The notes below the pieces were generated by a model. The model worked only from the letters and a program-made list of their open reading frames with translations, made no database searches and was not told the origin of the DNA. This document shows positions 42,641 to 54,470 of a stretch of DNA of 64,000 bases, piece by piece. Within the stretch, counting starts at the first letter, position 1; every line of letters begins with the position of its first letter. Made by a program: the position numbers and the translations under genes. Origin of the DNA: Molossus alvarezi (lineage: Eukaryota; Chordata; Mammalia; Chiroptera; Molossidae). The DNA is taken from assembly GCA_037176705.1 (NCBI GenBank), contig CM073890.1:97330591-97394590 (forward strand), in the 5' to 3' direction.

Positions 42641-42727
42641 TTTACAGATGTTTCTCCTTATCCCCCAGACACCCTCCTCCCAATCCCCCCCGCATTGTTG
42701 TCTATGTCCATTGGTTACGCATACATG
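42641..42727 (-). mobile_element. 87-bp L1 3' end insertion with TSD, minus strand
   Basis: The complement reads from 'gtatgcgtaaccaatggacatag' through a G-rich block to 'ggagaaacatctgtaaaaaaaa'. This is the extreme 3' end of the same L1 type as copies A and B. It is bracketed by a perfect 16-bp duplication AAGACAAAGCATTTTT at 42625-42640 and 42728-42743. An extremely 5'-truncated L1 insertion. Confidence 0.92.
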
Positions 42728-42943
42728 AAGACAAAGCATTTTTATCTCCATCATATTCCTTATCAAATACAATGCACAAACCACTTAGAGATATTTCTTC
42801 ATTGTTTCAGACATCTTCCTAAACATGAGGAACCTCACTATTCATTCTTTCAGACTGTCCTAACTGGACTTGGTTGATGATTAAAAGTTGAAATAGAGGT
42901 GAATAATTTATACAAGAGAAATTCTATCCTTCAAGAGTTATCT

Positions 42944-43197
42944 GCCCTGGCCGGTTTGGCTCAGCAGTTAGAGCGTCGGCCTGCGGTCTGGAGAGACCCG
43001 GGTTCGGTTCCCGCTAAGGGCATGTACCTTGGTTGCAGTTTGTCCCCGACCCTGGTTGGTTGTGCGGGTGGCAGCCACTCGATGTGTCTCTTTCACATCG
43101 ATGCTTCTCTTTCTCTCTCTCTTCCTCTTTCTCCCTCCCACTCTATCTGTACAAAAAAATGGAAAAATGTCCTTGGGTGAGGATAAAAAAAAAAAAA
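42944..43197 (+). mobile_element. VES SINE (GGCCTGCGG-type), plus strand
   Basis: Best-preserved copy: GCCCTGGCCGGTTTGGCTCA head, intact A and B boxes (GGCTCAGCAGTTAGAGC and GGTTCGGTTCC), TTTCACATCGATGCTTCTC body, CCTTGGGTGAGGAT tail and A15. Perfect duplication AAGAGTTATCTG at 42933-42944 and 43198-43209. Frames of 67-93 codons inside are by-products. Confidence 0.96.
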
Positions 43198-43342
43198 AAG
43201 AGTTATCTGTTTATTGCATTTTATTTAAGTGAGTCATTGGTTAAACACTAATTAATAAATCATGTATTAATATAATATATAACATTTTGGGGAAAATATG
43301 TAAGACTATATTTATTGGTAAATTTTCACAGAATAAATGTAT

Positions 43343-43388
43343 ACACATATACACACACACATATATATATATGTATTGATATATATAT
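43343..43388. repeat. (CA)n/(TA)n simple repeat
   Basis: Alternating CA then TA dinucleotides (ATACACACACACACATATAT and onward). Confidence 0.9.
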
Positions 43389-43648
43389 GTTTTGAAAGTA
43401 TACACTATCAAATGATATAATTGAATAAATATTTTATTAACAGAATTTGAGTTTGCAAAGCATGGAATACTAGTGCTCTAAATGAATTATTGAGGTGAGA
43501 AATTCATGTTTCTATATGTAAAATGGATCTTTTGAACATATGTTCATTGTCAGTGAGGTACTTAAATGCTGGTAATATGGCTTTTTCACGTCAAAATTTA
43601 AAAACTCAACTTGAAATATGCAATACAGAGTTTATGCCTTTGAAATAG

Positions 43649-43670
43649 TTTTTTTTTTTTTTTTTTTTTT
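43649..43670. repeat. T22 tract
   Basis: Uninterrupted T run. It does not border a recognised minus-strand retroelement: the L2 piece after it is in sense orientation. Confidence 0.9.
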
Positions 43671-43689
43671 CTTGTAAAGGATTCTCTGT

Positions 43690-43850
43690 TTTATTGGCTA
43701 AGTAGCAAAAGCCTATTCATTCCTCAGGGTCTAGCTCAAATATTTTCTGGTTCTGTGTTTCCATAACTCAAAGCTCTGTTATAATACTCATCATATTTCA
43801 CTGTAGTTACTATATAACCCTAATTTCCTCATGCCTTACTAGCCATGGGT
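43690..43850 (+). mobile_element. L2 LINE 3' end, sense
   Basis: 'attcattcctcagggtctagctcaaatattttc', 'ctctgttataatactcatcatatttcactgtagttac' follow the L2 3' end consensus (cagctcaaatgtcacctcc ... tataacacttaccaca). Confidence 0.6.
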
Positions 43851-43859
43851 ACAAAAGGG

Positions 43860-45629
43860 GACCACATAAATGATAATGACAAAAATTGCTTTAGATTTTG
43901 TACCAACCTGCTCAGGTAGTAGCTTATTAGCCTGGGAACTGCCTGTTGAACATTCCTAGTAGTACACAGGATTGTTTCACATGCACTTGCAAGCTGGTTG
44001 TACACGTGGCATCCAGTCTTCCACCGGGCGCTGCCGTGTCCACTGATAATGTCAGTCTCTGTTGAGCAACATAGACTCTGCTACTGTTCTGACGCAGCTA
44101 CTCTACACATGCAGAGATGTACCAGGCTGAGCCTTCATGGTGCTGAGAGGGAACTGCTGTACACAAATGGGAACATTCTCATTTCTCTCATCCTGTTTTA
44201 GGTTTTGTCACTAGAAACATAAATAGCTCTCCTTGCGTTTCCATGTCTCAATGACCTTTCATAAAACAGCTCTTGTCATACGTTTTCCTCTTGAGATTAG
44301 TTTCCATTCCATACGGGTTATCTTCATTTTCCAATATTCCCAATCTTCAGTCTCTTCCTTTTTGCTAATCACTGAGACAAATGTAGGTCCTATACCATTG
44401 CTCTTATTGTCAACTTCCAACCCATTCAGCTCTCTGACCAGGTCACAGACATGGTCAGAATGAATGAATCCCACTTGGGCTGAGGGTACAGTGCCTACAA
44501 CGCTTCTTTACACATTTTCAGCCACAGATCATTGTAAACCTTTGAAGACATGAAACAAGACTCTTCTCTGCATTGAACAGAACTAAAAAGTAAATGTAAA
44601 GCAATTCATAGACCAATCTCTTAAATATAAAGATAATCAAATTATATCAAGTGTTAAGAACTGGGAAGATTTTTCTCTGCTTGCAAGTTAGTGATTTAAC
44701 CTGCTACAGTGTTATGGAAACTGGCAGAAGTCACAAAACTCCTGGGTCAGAAAGAAAACAATTCATTTCTCTCAATAAGCAGGAATTTCAAATTTACATC
44801 ATGTAGCTGCTTTAGACAATACTCTACACATTACTCTAGACAACACCAAGATGTAGCAGACTGAGCCTTCATGGTGCCGAGGAGAGGGATGCCCCATGCA
44901 CTGAGGGCTGATGTGTTGTTCCACAGTGCCGATGTGCTGTGTCACATCTGACAAGTCCCAGGTTCAGGGAACCCTATTGTTTTATGATGGGTTGCAGAGC
45001 AATCTGTTGAACTTTTACCCAGAAGAAAACATTATCTTTATCATACTGCAGAGTAAACAAACTTGCACTCTGCTCTGGGGGAAGAATCTACCTAAAACTT
45101 CTACAGATGTCCTTAGAAAGATAGTCTTTTCAAGGCTCAACAAAGGTCATTAGTGCCTCTATTCAAACGACATGCAAAAACTGTCTTCCAACAGTATCAC
45201 AAGTTAAAGTGACCTTCTCATGTGCCCAGAGTTAATAAATGCCAAGGCCAGACGCAGGTCATTTGACAATTCCAGTAATTTCTTCAAGTGAAACAGTAAC
45301 ATAAAAGGAATAGGACAATATTAGTTCAATTTCTTTGATTAGTATAGATAAGGGCGAGTGAGGACTTTTCCAAATATACTGTAAAAGTTCTAATATTACT
45401 GTGGGTATCTACATTCTGTAATGAGTATTATAATATTAATTATATAAACTCCAAGCTCTTTTCCAGCCTTCTATAGAATTGATATCCTGACAAAATTTAA
45501 AACAAACAAGCAAATAAACAAAGAAAATACCAAGTAGTTAGCAGCAAAGACACATATTGCCTTCCTTTCGCTCTCGTTGTATCTGAAATGCTCAGTCTCT
45601 CTGACTCTGTATTGTTCAAGCCTGCTTTG
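43860..45629. other. Unassigned; contains a repeated 35-40 bp block
   Basis: No gene recognised. A block around ACTGAGCCTTCATGGTG occurs twice (about 44113-44152 and 44848-44892) in direct orientation 735 bp apart; see findings. Confidence 0.4.
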
Positions 45630-45990
45630 AATTCATGGCCTTCAGGCTAATAGCTTTGCATGGTCTTGCATATAGACATGCTAATCATTAGAAGAATTCT
45701 GCCTGTGGCTTGAGGAGATAAAGGAAGTATGTATTGGTTATCAAAGATCTGCAGGACCCTTGTGACCGAACTCACAGCAACTAGAACAATCTTCCTTGGA
45801 CCCCTGCCTGCTGGCACCCAGATGTCTGTGGTGGTCAATCACCTTTAGCCCCTCCCGTTTCCCCTTTCCTTGACATAAAAGGAGACTGAACGTTGTACTT
45901 TCTCAAGATGGATTTGAGGAATCACTAGGTCTCCCATTTTCTCAGTTGGAACCTTCTTGATTAAAAAACCTATTCAAACATTGGGCATAT
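45630..45990 (+). mobile_element. Candidate solo LTR, plus strand
   Basis: The layout looks like an endogenous retrovirus LTR: U3-like sequence to 'cctcccgtttcccctttcc', a TATA-like CATAAAAGG at 45884-45892, then a C/T-rich part ending 'ctcagttggaaccttcttgattaaaaaacc'. No second LTR or internal region is visible. Edges and target duplication were not found. Confidence 0.35.
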
Positions 45991-46523
45991 GAATTTTGGA
46001 TGGTAACAGTATATCTAGGACATAAGCAAGATCTGCCTTTAAATGATCAAATCAGTAGCTATTAGAACTTACAGAGTTTAATCAGAGATTTTCACATCTA
46101 AATCATGTTATGTCCAAGTTGTGGGGCCTGAGAGTCTCAGCTCCATTTTTCCGAACCAATATTTCAGAAAGAAATTGTCAGAACAAAATGCAAACTCATC
46201 AATCGAGGAGGTCATATTTTGTGAAATAATGTCTGGAGAAAATGCACCAAACTTAAACAGATTATATTACTGTGAACATATATATTCTTTTCAGGGTTGT
46301 TATCCAGACTGCTATAGGGTGTAGCCTCAGTATTTTATTGTATGATGGTGACAAATCATTGTTGTGGCTACTAAGAGTTCTTCAGTCTTAACTCATTATA
46401 TTTCAATGTAAGGAATGTTTTCTCATGGCTCAGCCTTCAATTCTACCCTCTTACTTAAAGTATATTTCAGGTTTATTCCAGAGTCACTCTATGCATGAAA
46501 TCCAAACGATGAATAAGAAAATA

Positions 46524-46605
46524 AGCCCTGACCAGTGTTGCTTAGTTTGTTGAACATCATCCCATGTACGGAAAGATCATAGTTTGATTCCTGTTCAGGG
46601 CACAT
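46524..46605 (+). mobile_element. Short degraded VES-like SINE
   Basis: 'AAGCCCTGACCAGTGTTGCTTAG ... AGTTTGATTCCTGTTCAGGGCACA' followed by an A-rich stretch. It has only the tRNA-related head with worn A and B boxes, and the CT-rich body is missing. Older than the other copies or a truncated relative. Confidence 0.65.
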
Positions 46606-46612
46606 AAAAACA

Positions 46613-47257
46613 TATTTTAAAAAAATAAATGAGTTCATTGGATAACTGTAAATGTATTAAGAAGAACCCTGAACTGAGAAAAAGAAACTTGGGGATTAAT
46701 TTCCAATTCCCAAAGCATGATGACAAACAGATAAGTAGAAGAACAAAATGAGCAATTAGCCACTTTTCCTATGTAAATTTTACCTAATTTTAACCAAAGA
46801 GTTGACAAATGTTAAGGATTAAGAGTTGATGAACACATTAAATGCCACCATGGGATAATCAACAAAATCTGGAATGAAAGATGCTCTACAAAATGTGAAT
46901 AACTTAATTTTACCAACAAGTAATTTGTAAGAAGAGAATAAAAGGAGAGATAGAGAAAAGGAGAGAGAAAAAAGAGATTTATAAGATAGTAGGTCTCAAA
47001 ATATAAAACTAAAAATTAAAAATTGTAGTGGGTTAATTTGGAAGCTTGGTAAAATTAACAAAATATTGTCATTTTTAAGGTGTAATTATGGAATTGTGTT
47101 TAGGTTTAAAAGAATCCTGTTTTTTCTTTTTTAGAGATACAAAGAAAAGTTTGTTTTATCTGGGATTTGCTTAAAAGTAATATACCTACTACCAACTGCC
47201 CAATTTATTACGCATTTCTAGATCCATTGACTCTGAGAGGCAGTGGAGGAAGGAACC
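46613..47257. other. Unassigned A/T-rich sequence
   Basis: No gene or repeat recognised. Confidence 0.4.
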
Positions 47258-47271
47258 CAAGTCCTTTTATT

Positions 47272-47481
47272 TTTTAAAAATTTTAATTAATTTTTTAGAG
47301 AGAGAGGAAGAGAGAGAGAGCTAGAAATATCCTTGTGAGAGAGAAACATCTACCGGCTGCCTCCTGCATGTCCCCTACTGGGGATCCAGCCCACAACCCA
47401 GGCGTATGCCCTGACTGGGAATTGAACCAGTACCTCAGTCCATGGGAAGAAGGTTAATCCACTGAGCTACACCGGCAGGGC
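47272..47481 (-). mobile_element. VES SINE (GTTGAGCAC-type), minus strand
   Basis: TTAATTTTTTAGAGAGAGAG tail signature, diverged body, GGGAATTGAACCAGTACCTC near the B box, and head complement CTGAGCTACACCGGCAGGGC. Duplication CAAGTCCTTTTATT (47258-47271) versus CAAGACCTTTTGTA (47483-47496), imperfect. Confidence 0.9.
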
Positions 47482-47496
47482 TCAAGACCTTTTGTA

Positions 47497-50400
47497 TTTG
47501 TGAAAAACTTCCCTTGGCTGAAATCTTACCTTCTCCTGCATTTAGTGATAACTCGCTTAGAAACCTTTTCAATATAAGTGAAACAAAACTCAATATTAAC
47601 AGAAGCACATCAAACTTTAAACCAAGGGTCTGTGAATGAAGCTTTTTTGTATTGTACAGAAACTTATCAATAATGTATGGATATTAAAAGAAATCAAATA
47701 GGGCAATTTTGCCTTTGAAATATTGTGGAATTTACTAAATGGCTAATAGTTTCAAATTTTTGTTGAATGAAGTCAATGTGATTCTAGGATGTAATGAAAA
47801 CAACACTGTCTTTTCAGGTCATTATCACAGGCTTATGCTAACATAACCAACCCGTGTACTGTAACTAGAACAAACAAGAGTCTTTGAGGGAGAAGTAACA
47901 GATCTCCTTCTGTGCAGAGTCCTGCAAGAGTATCTATGAGAGCTGGCGGAGCAAACTATAGAGGTGGTGTAGCTTACTTTTGTCAACATTAGTCTGGTGT
48001 CATCTTTGAGTTGCAATTACTAACATTTGGTGGTCTCACTTCACCTAATTATTGATCCTTAAGGAGAAGGGTAACAATTTTATTTTTAAACTTTGAATTA
48101 GAAGAGTTATTCTCGAAGATGGTATGAGTTCTCACAACAGAATATCAAAAATCCGTAGACCGTGTTTATGTTTTTCAGTGTTCTAGGCAATAGGTATTTT
48201 ATTCAGACTAATGTTGAAATGTGACACAACAATGCTTCTTACTACTGGCTTCTGCACACCCTGGAAGTGATTGTTCACAAGTGATTGTTCACCTCAGATG
48301 GAGGATTTCCTCTTGTAAAAGAGCCAGGAGAAAACACTCACTCATTTTTATTGCTTTAGTTGGTGATGTGAACATGGACAACTTCCTATCTGGAGTGAAC
48401 ATACGGAGATAAAAAAATAAAATGATATTCGGTAGGAATTCGAAGTGTCTCCCAGTGTTTGTTTTAAGTTAATTTGGGAGTCAAATATAACAGCAGTAAA
48501 TAAGGGCCCTGGGTTGAGTGTACATAAAAAATCATACAGCATATACATTGGATGACATATAATTTAGTGTCCAAACTAGGACACTTTTGAGAATGGAATA
48601 GGGGGCTATTCATAGTGAAGCTGTGTTTGTCCCAGATAAACCCTAATGTATGATCACCTTTATATATGCAATTATCCCAAGTGCATCCACCAAATGTTGA
48701 CAGAAATATATTGTGCTGAATCTCACCCATCTTAGTATATATTTTTTCAAAAATAAAATGTACTCAAAGTCAAGACTTATTTCATTTGATTTAACTGAAG
48801 AGTGTTTTTTGATGCTGAGTGTTGTAATTTAAGGAACAAGAAAATTAAAATTTTGATATATCTTACCTAATAAAATCTCGTTAATAGAAGTAATCACCAG
48901 AGGTAGTAAGAGATTAGTCAGATAGGCTAAAAAATGAGGTTATCTGCAAAAATAACTTTACTGCTTAAATTGATTTCTCTCTTCTTTAATTGCTTTTGCA
49001 TCTATTGTACAATTTATTACTGGAGTTATCAAATCTAGCTTATTCATTTTACAGATGGGTGATTCCTTTCACTTTCTCAGAACTGTGGAATGTAGCCTGG
49101 ATTGGAAGCCATGATGTTCTTTCCCACCAAGGGACATTGCCTTGCCCCCGGGGCTCCATCCTCTGTGGCAAGTCTTCCGCTCACTGGACTCCAACGGCAT
49201 CTACAAGGTGGGGCTTTACGTACCTAGTCTGTGCCCCACTGACATGCAGAGCTCAGTACTTCTTTGAGACCCTGTACAGAATGAGAAGAATATATACGCG
49301 TATTATTCACTGGAGAGACAAATGAGAAGTTTAAGAGGGATACCCTCAGCAAACAAATTGGGAACCCTCTATTAGACACATCTATGGTAGACATTTTGGG
49401 AACTCACTGATATCAGGTTTTCTTCTTATTCTAAATAGATGGAAATCTTTATTTTCCAACCTAATTTGGTTTGGGTAGAATCATGTGACTAGTTGCAGTC
49501 AGGGGTCTGTAACAAAAGTGAAATATGTTACTTCCAGGCTGAAGAATTTTATTGCAGACATGAGACCCTCCACTCCCTGTGCTCCTAGCTACAGCGATCA
49601 TGAGGAGGCCTCAGATTTCGAGAGTAGAGACCGAAGATGGAAGGGTCTGGAATGCTGTTACCACTTAAAGAACAATGGACCTGGATTGTGCTCAGATCCA
49701 TGAGATGATTTGCGGCAAAACGAAGCGTGTGGGGACAGCACAGGCACAGATTTGAGGGTGGTGCGCCTCCTCGGCCTAACTCTGTGCCAAGAACCTGCGT
49801 CTGCTCCGGACCTCGCTCTCTGCCTCCTGCTGTCAGGATTCTGCATTTCTCTTCTTCACGGAAACTAACACCTCATTGATTTAATACTTTTCTTTCCAGG
49901 TGTCTCTCCGAGTAATTAACATTTCTCTTTCCTCTGCTGGACAGGGCAATTGATTTCTATCTCAGCGACTGTCTCCAAATTTGCACACACGAAACCATCA
50001 CTTATAAAAACATCTTTTATTATTTGCTTAAAGAACAAAAGCGATCCTCTCAGAATGGAATCTCCCTCTCTCTTCCCCCACACACGTGTGTAAGCAATAA
50101 AGCATTCTTTAATTATTGTATTGAACATTTTCTGATTATCTTTCACTGAATCAGATCGCAGGTCTCCCGAGAAGGCAAGTTCTTACCTAACTGAGGGTCG
50201 GAAGGTGAACTGCAAACTCTGACTCCCTTGACATGATAGACACTATTTTGGGTTATTTCTATCTTTCCGAAGATTTCCAAATGAGTCTTTGAGTTTAAAA
50301 CAATTAGGAACCACTGGTGGAGGAGCAGCATAAATTTGAAAGAAGGAAGAATTTATAACGGTCCTGATTCTAGTCCTGATACTTTCTAATTGCGAAATAA

Positions 50401-51329
50401 GTCCTTATCCTGCCCCAGCTTTAGCACGACCAGAAGGATTACTCACTCCAACTCTCAAGCATCCTGTATAAACCAGAATACAATCAATGAACTTAATCAG
50501 CACCATATTACGCAGAGAGAGTAATTTAGGACAGGGCACTAGTCTACTCATTATTGTCTCCATCTAAGTGTATTACAGATGATTACCTTTTTCTGTCCGA
50601 CGGGACAGTCTCACAAGGGATAGTGCTGTCAGGTGGAGAGCAGTTCAGGTGGCCTGGGAGACATCCTCTTCCTTGGACCATGTTTGAACAGGGAAAGCCA
50701 ACAGCTTCTCTCTCCTCTTCCTTTTCCCTTTCCTCATCCATTCTTCTCCACTTTTACTTTCCTCTTTCTCGTTCACTTCTGAGGCTGGCCAACACCTGTT
50801 CGGGGGGATTTACTGTATAGTGTACAGTCAAACCTTGAAAGGCTTGGATTCCATTTTATTGTTGTCAGAAAGTCCCTGCTCAGATCTCATATCCTGGCTC
50901 ACAGTGTGTAATGTCATGCAAAGATATCTCTGCGGGCATTTCTACAGCTACGTGTTGTGGGATGAACTGAGGGAACGGTAAATGAGAAGCAGTGATGTCT
51001 GAGACAGATGACTGCCAAATACCTTGGAACCAAGGAAACCTGCGTGTTTTCTTTCGTGAGACTTGTCCATCTTGGCTTCCTTCCATTTTTACTTGGAAAT
51101 CGTCTTTCTTTGGTATTGACCTTGGACAGCATATGACATACTTGGACATACACGAGTAGCTGCATCTATTGCTCCTTTTAAACAGTAGCCACCTAAATTG
51201 GGTAAATCTGCTGAAGAGCTCATCTTTTCATATAAAACTGAATAGTATAAATTCCATGATTATCTTTAATATGAGCCAATATCAAGATGCTTTTCATCAT
51301 TTTCCTAATTCAAGAGATTTTGCTCTTCA
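47497..51329. other. Unassigned sequence, one possible old repeat
   Basis: No host gene established. A 14-bp perfect tandem duplication (AAGTGATTGTTCAC) lies at 48265-48292. 49470-49720 ('gggtagaatcatgtgactagttgcag ... gaggaggcctcagatttcgag') resembles an old non-coding interspersed repeat. 49055-49207 has splice-like borders; see findings. Confidence 0.4.
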
Positions 51330-51440
51330 TAGAACTTTGAGCAACAACATTACTTCTAAGCCTCATTTTGCTCACCTATAAAATGGGGATAATACTATCA
51401 GTATTGTCTAAGGTTGATGATGATAGTAGCAGGTTAGCTT
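51330..51440 (+). mobile_element. MIR SINE, plus strand
   Basis: 'agcctcattttgctcacctataaaatggggataatactatcagtattgtctaaggttgatgatgat' matches the MIR region around CATCTGTAAAATGGGGATAATA. Confidence 0.65.
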
Positions 51441-51465
51441 TAGAACCAACACCTAATAACGTGTC

Positions 51466-51502
51466 TTTATATACGTATACATACATACATATACATATGG
51501 CA
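51466..51502. repeat. (TACA)n-like simple repeat
   Basis: TATACGTATACATACATACA and onward, imperfect. Confidence 0.7.
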
Positions 51503-51639
51503 CATACATGTATCCTATTGGTACTATTTCTCTGGAGAATGCTCACTAATACACCAGTTTTCCTCCCTGCAAATTATAGCATAAACGGTAATTCCCAGAT
51601 GTCATTTCCATTATTTTTCTTTTTAATCCCTAGGATGTT

Positions 51640-51765
51640 GCTTCCCATATTTTAATGTGCATATTAATCATCTGGGAATCTTGTTAAAATAAAGATTCTC
51701 AGTAGCTCTACATTTGTAACAAACTCACAGGTGATGCTGATGCTGATAGTCCAAAGAACATTTTG
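51640..51765 (-). mobile_element. MER5-like hAT MITE fragment
   Basis: 'cccatattttaatgtgcatattaatcatctgggaatcttgttaaaataaagattctcagtagctctacatttgtaacaaactcacaggtgatgctgatgctgatagtcc' follows the MER5 family consensus closely. It is inverted relative to the element at 79-264. Confidence 0.75.
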
Positions 51766-51787
51766 CAATTCATTGTTCTTGAGAAAT

Positions 51788-51806
51788 AACAACAACAACA
51801 ACAATA
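51788..51806. repeat. (CAA)n short repeat
   Basis: Five to six CAA/AAC units, next to a MIR. Confidence 0.85.
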
Positions 51807-51807
51807 A

Positions 51808-52010
51808 CAGCCAACACTTGTATAACACTTCTGTCTCCCAGAGCTCTTCTGTGTGTTTTGGGCATATTGACATACTTACATCTTCCAACAAATCTATAAG
51901 GTAGGTAATTTTCTGTTTCTGCTATTTTATAGATGAGGAAACCCAAGCACCCAAGCATAAGGAGCAATAATGTTGAATTGCACTGGCCAGTGTGTTAGTC
52001 ACTAGTTTGA
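51808..52010 (-). mobile_element. MIR SINE, minus strand
   Basis: 'cagccaacacttgtataacactt', 'cttacatcttccaacaaatctataaggtaggtaattttctg', 'gctattttatagatgaggaaaccc' follow the antisense MIR consensus in order. Confidence 0.8.
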
Positions 52011-52019
52011 ACTGAGATA

Positions 52020-54109
52020 GCTGTAAGTATAAAATACATACTAGATTTAGAAGACAATATGGGAAACATGTAAAACGTTTTATTAATAATATTTTATGAC
52101 TACCTGATGAAATAACATTTTGGCTATATTGGCTTAGATAATGTATATTTTTAAACATTATCACCTGTTTCTTTTTATTTATTTTTTTAAAGAAGCTAGT
52201 ACAAAATTTAAGATTCTACTTGTGACACATTTTTCTCCACTGGACAACACTTATGTAGGATTCTAATCCAGGTAGCTGAGCATAACCTTGCTCCATAATT
52301 TGCCCGATGGTCAGACTCACAGCCCCTCTTTCATCAGAAACAGGACATGTCTCAGGCTCAGGGACTGTGGTTCCTGGGTGACACCAGCGGGTACCCAGGT
52401 GGCTGTTGGAGTGGCTAACCATGTCTGCTGCCCACGGCTTGCACACCCGTTGCTGTGGCAGTGCTCACAGATTTCTTGAATTATTTATTACTGACAAATG
52501 ACTGTGAGTTAGTGTGTCTGATTTTAATGTGAAAATTCTTGATTCAGGCCACAGAATAAAATTGTGCATTCTTCTAGGAAATTAGTTTCTTATCTACAAA
52601 ATGAGGGAGGGGGACTTTTAAGGATACTTTCAACATTAAAATTGTATAATTGTTTGCTAATAAATGCAGGAAGATTAAAAATCTAGAACAAGTGATGTTT
52701 TCCATTCCAGGGCAGAGGAAATCCATCTAGTTTCCAAATATGTGAATAAGCATAATAAGCCAAACATTTCATGCTGCCTAAATTCATGAGCTTTAAATCT
52801 TTGGTAACCAAATATTTAGCTTCCTTTGTTTTCCACTAATGAAAGCATGTTCAGAGAGGTAGTATACCACATGTCCCCCATTTTATTGCTAAAGTTATCA
52901 AATGACATGAAAGGATAATGAAAGATTTTGTTTTATGATTTTAAACAAGCTACCAAAAAATTAATCAAATAGGCATAAATCAAAGGTTCTGAGTTAGCTG
53001 TACTTTTCTTATGACTTTTGAACCCCACCCAGAGGTGGAAGTAGCTGAACTGAGGCTTATTTTTTCTATTTGAAGTTCAAAGTTAACGCTGTTTATTTTT
53101 TAAAATTTCATCTTAGAATTGGAAGTTTGTTCAAGAGTGAAATCACGTGGACATGAGATTTAAAAAAAGTCTAATATTACATAAAATAATAGAGATATAA
53201 GTAATAATTTTAGAGGATAATAAATGAGAGTAATTTTCATCTAATCTTAAGAAAACGATAGTTTTGGTAAATATAATCCCTGATGTAAAGCTTCATGTTG
53301 ACCAAAATGTCAACACATTTTTAATCTCTTTGGAGCTTAGGAAAAAATTAACTTGTTCTTATCTGTTTTTCTTTTGTTTTAAAAATTGTTGATCGTAATA
53401 CAACTTAAAATATTTGGAGTATTTTGTTCACTAACTCGTTAAGTGTCCTCTGACAGAAGAGTAGGTAATAAAATAAAACCTAAGAAAAATAAATGTCCTG
53501 GAAGCCAAATCTTCCTTGGGTCCCCATTAATTTCAGACTTTAGTTCTATTCTAACTTGCACATATGTTTGCAATTGTTAAGTCCTTACTTTAATAATAGC
53601 AGGTCAATTTAATATCAACTCATTAAGCAGAGAATGAGAAAAAGCAAAGGCAAATAAATTTTTGGATAACTTTTAAAACCTTGAACTTATTTTAAATATC
53701 AACCTGACATTTTGTACTTTAGGGTTTGGCCTCAAACACAGTTTAAACCAGATGGCAAAAAGGCACAATAGATTATGATGAATTCTTTGCGACTCTCAGG
53801 GAAGCGCCCAAAATGTAATGGGATATAGTTATTTCACCAGTTCATCATATATGCAAGTCCTCTTCTGCGGCACATTGAATAAAGGCATTTGGCATTCATT
53901 TCTCTGCTTACTAAAAAGTAGAGGGTAAGTTCATTTCCACAGTGTTTTTGTTTGTTTCCTTTGTAAAAAGAGCAAACTTTCATTTTAAATGAGATCCCCC
54001 TTCATTTCAGGTACTATGTCAGATAAAAGGAAAAAGTCCATGGGACAGTTTTATTGGCAGAGCAATTTCCAGAAAACCAAGCCCCCCATTACCTTGGAGG
54101 GTTGTCAGC
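52020..54109. other. Unassigned A/T-rich sequence
   Basis: No gene or repeat recognised. 52280-52460 is somewhat richer in G+C without a convincing frame. Confidence 0.4.
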
Positions 54110-54300
54110 AATGTAAGAAGATGGAGACCACCATTTATTAAATACATGTTATGTGTCAGTCACATGTTTTACTTGCATATCTATGCACATGATCCCAGGG
54201 GCTCTCTTTGAAGCCTGTGAGAGGAGTAGACATGGAATCTGAGGCCAAGAGAAGGTTAGAACCTCTCCACGGTCACCGCAATAGGAGTGTCAGAATCTTT
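54110..54300 (-). mobile_element. MIR SINE, minus strand
   Basis: 'accaccatttattaaatacatgttatgtgtcagtcacatgttttacttgcatatct ... gaatctgaggccaagagaaggttagaacct ... ggtcaccgcaataggagtgtcagaatc' is an antisense MIR in consensus order. Confidence 0.75.
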
Positions 54301-54470
54301 TGACCTCAAAAACAAATTAACAAATACGTTTTAAACAACAGCTGTTTTCAAGATATTACACTAGTGAATTATATCTGGCACATGTAAATACAGCTAAAAC
54401 ATTTGGAATTGTAAGATACTAGACCACAAAAAGGATAGGAACACAGCACGGTTTGCGAAAGATTCACTAT

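Noticed and set aside
42944..43040. tRNA gene (A and B boxes present)
   Set aside because: The boxes belong to VES SINE heads. No cloverleaf with a proper acceptor stem, and a CT-rich body and A tail follow.
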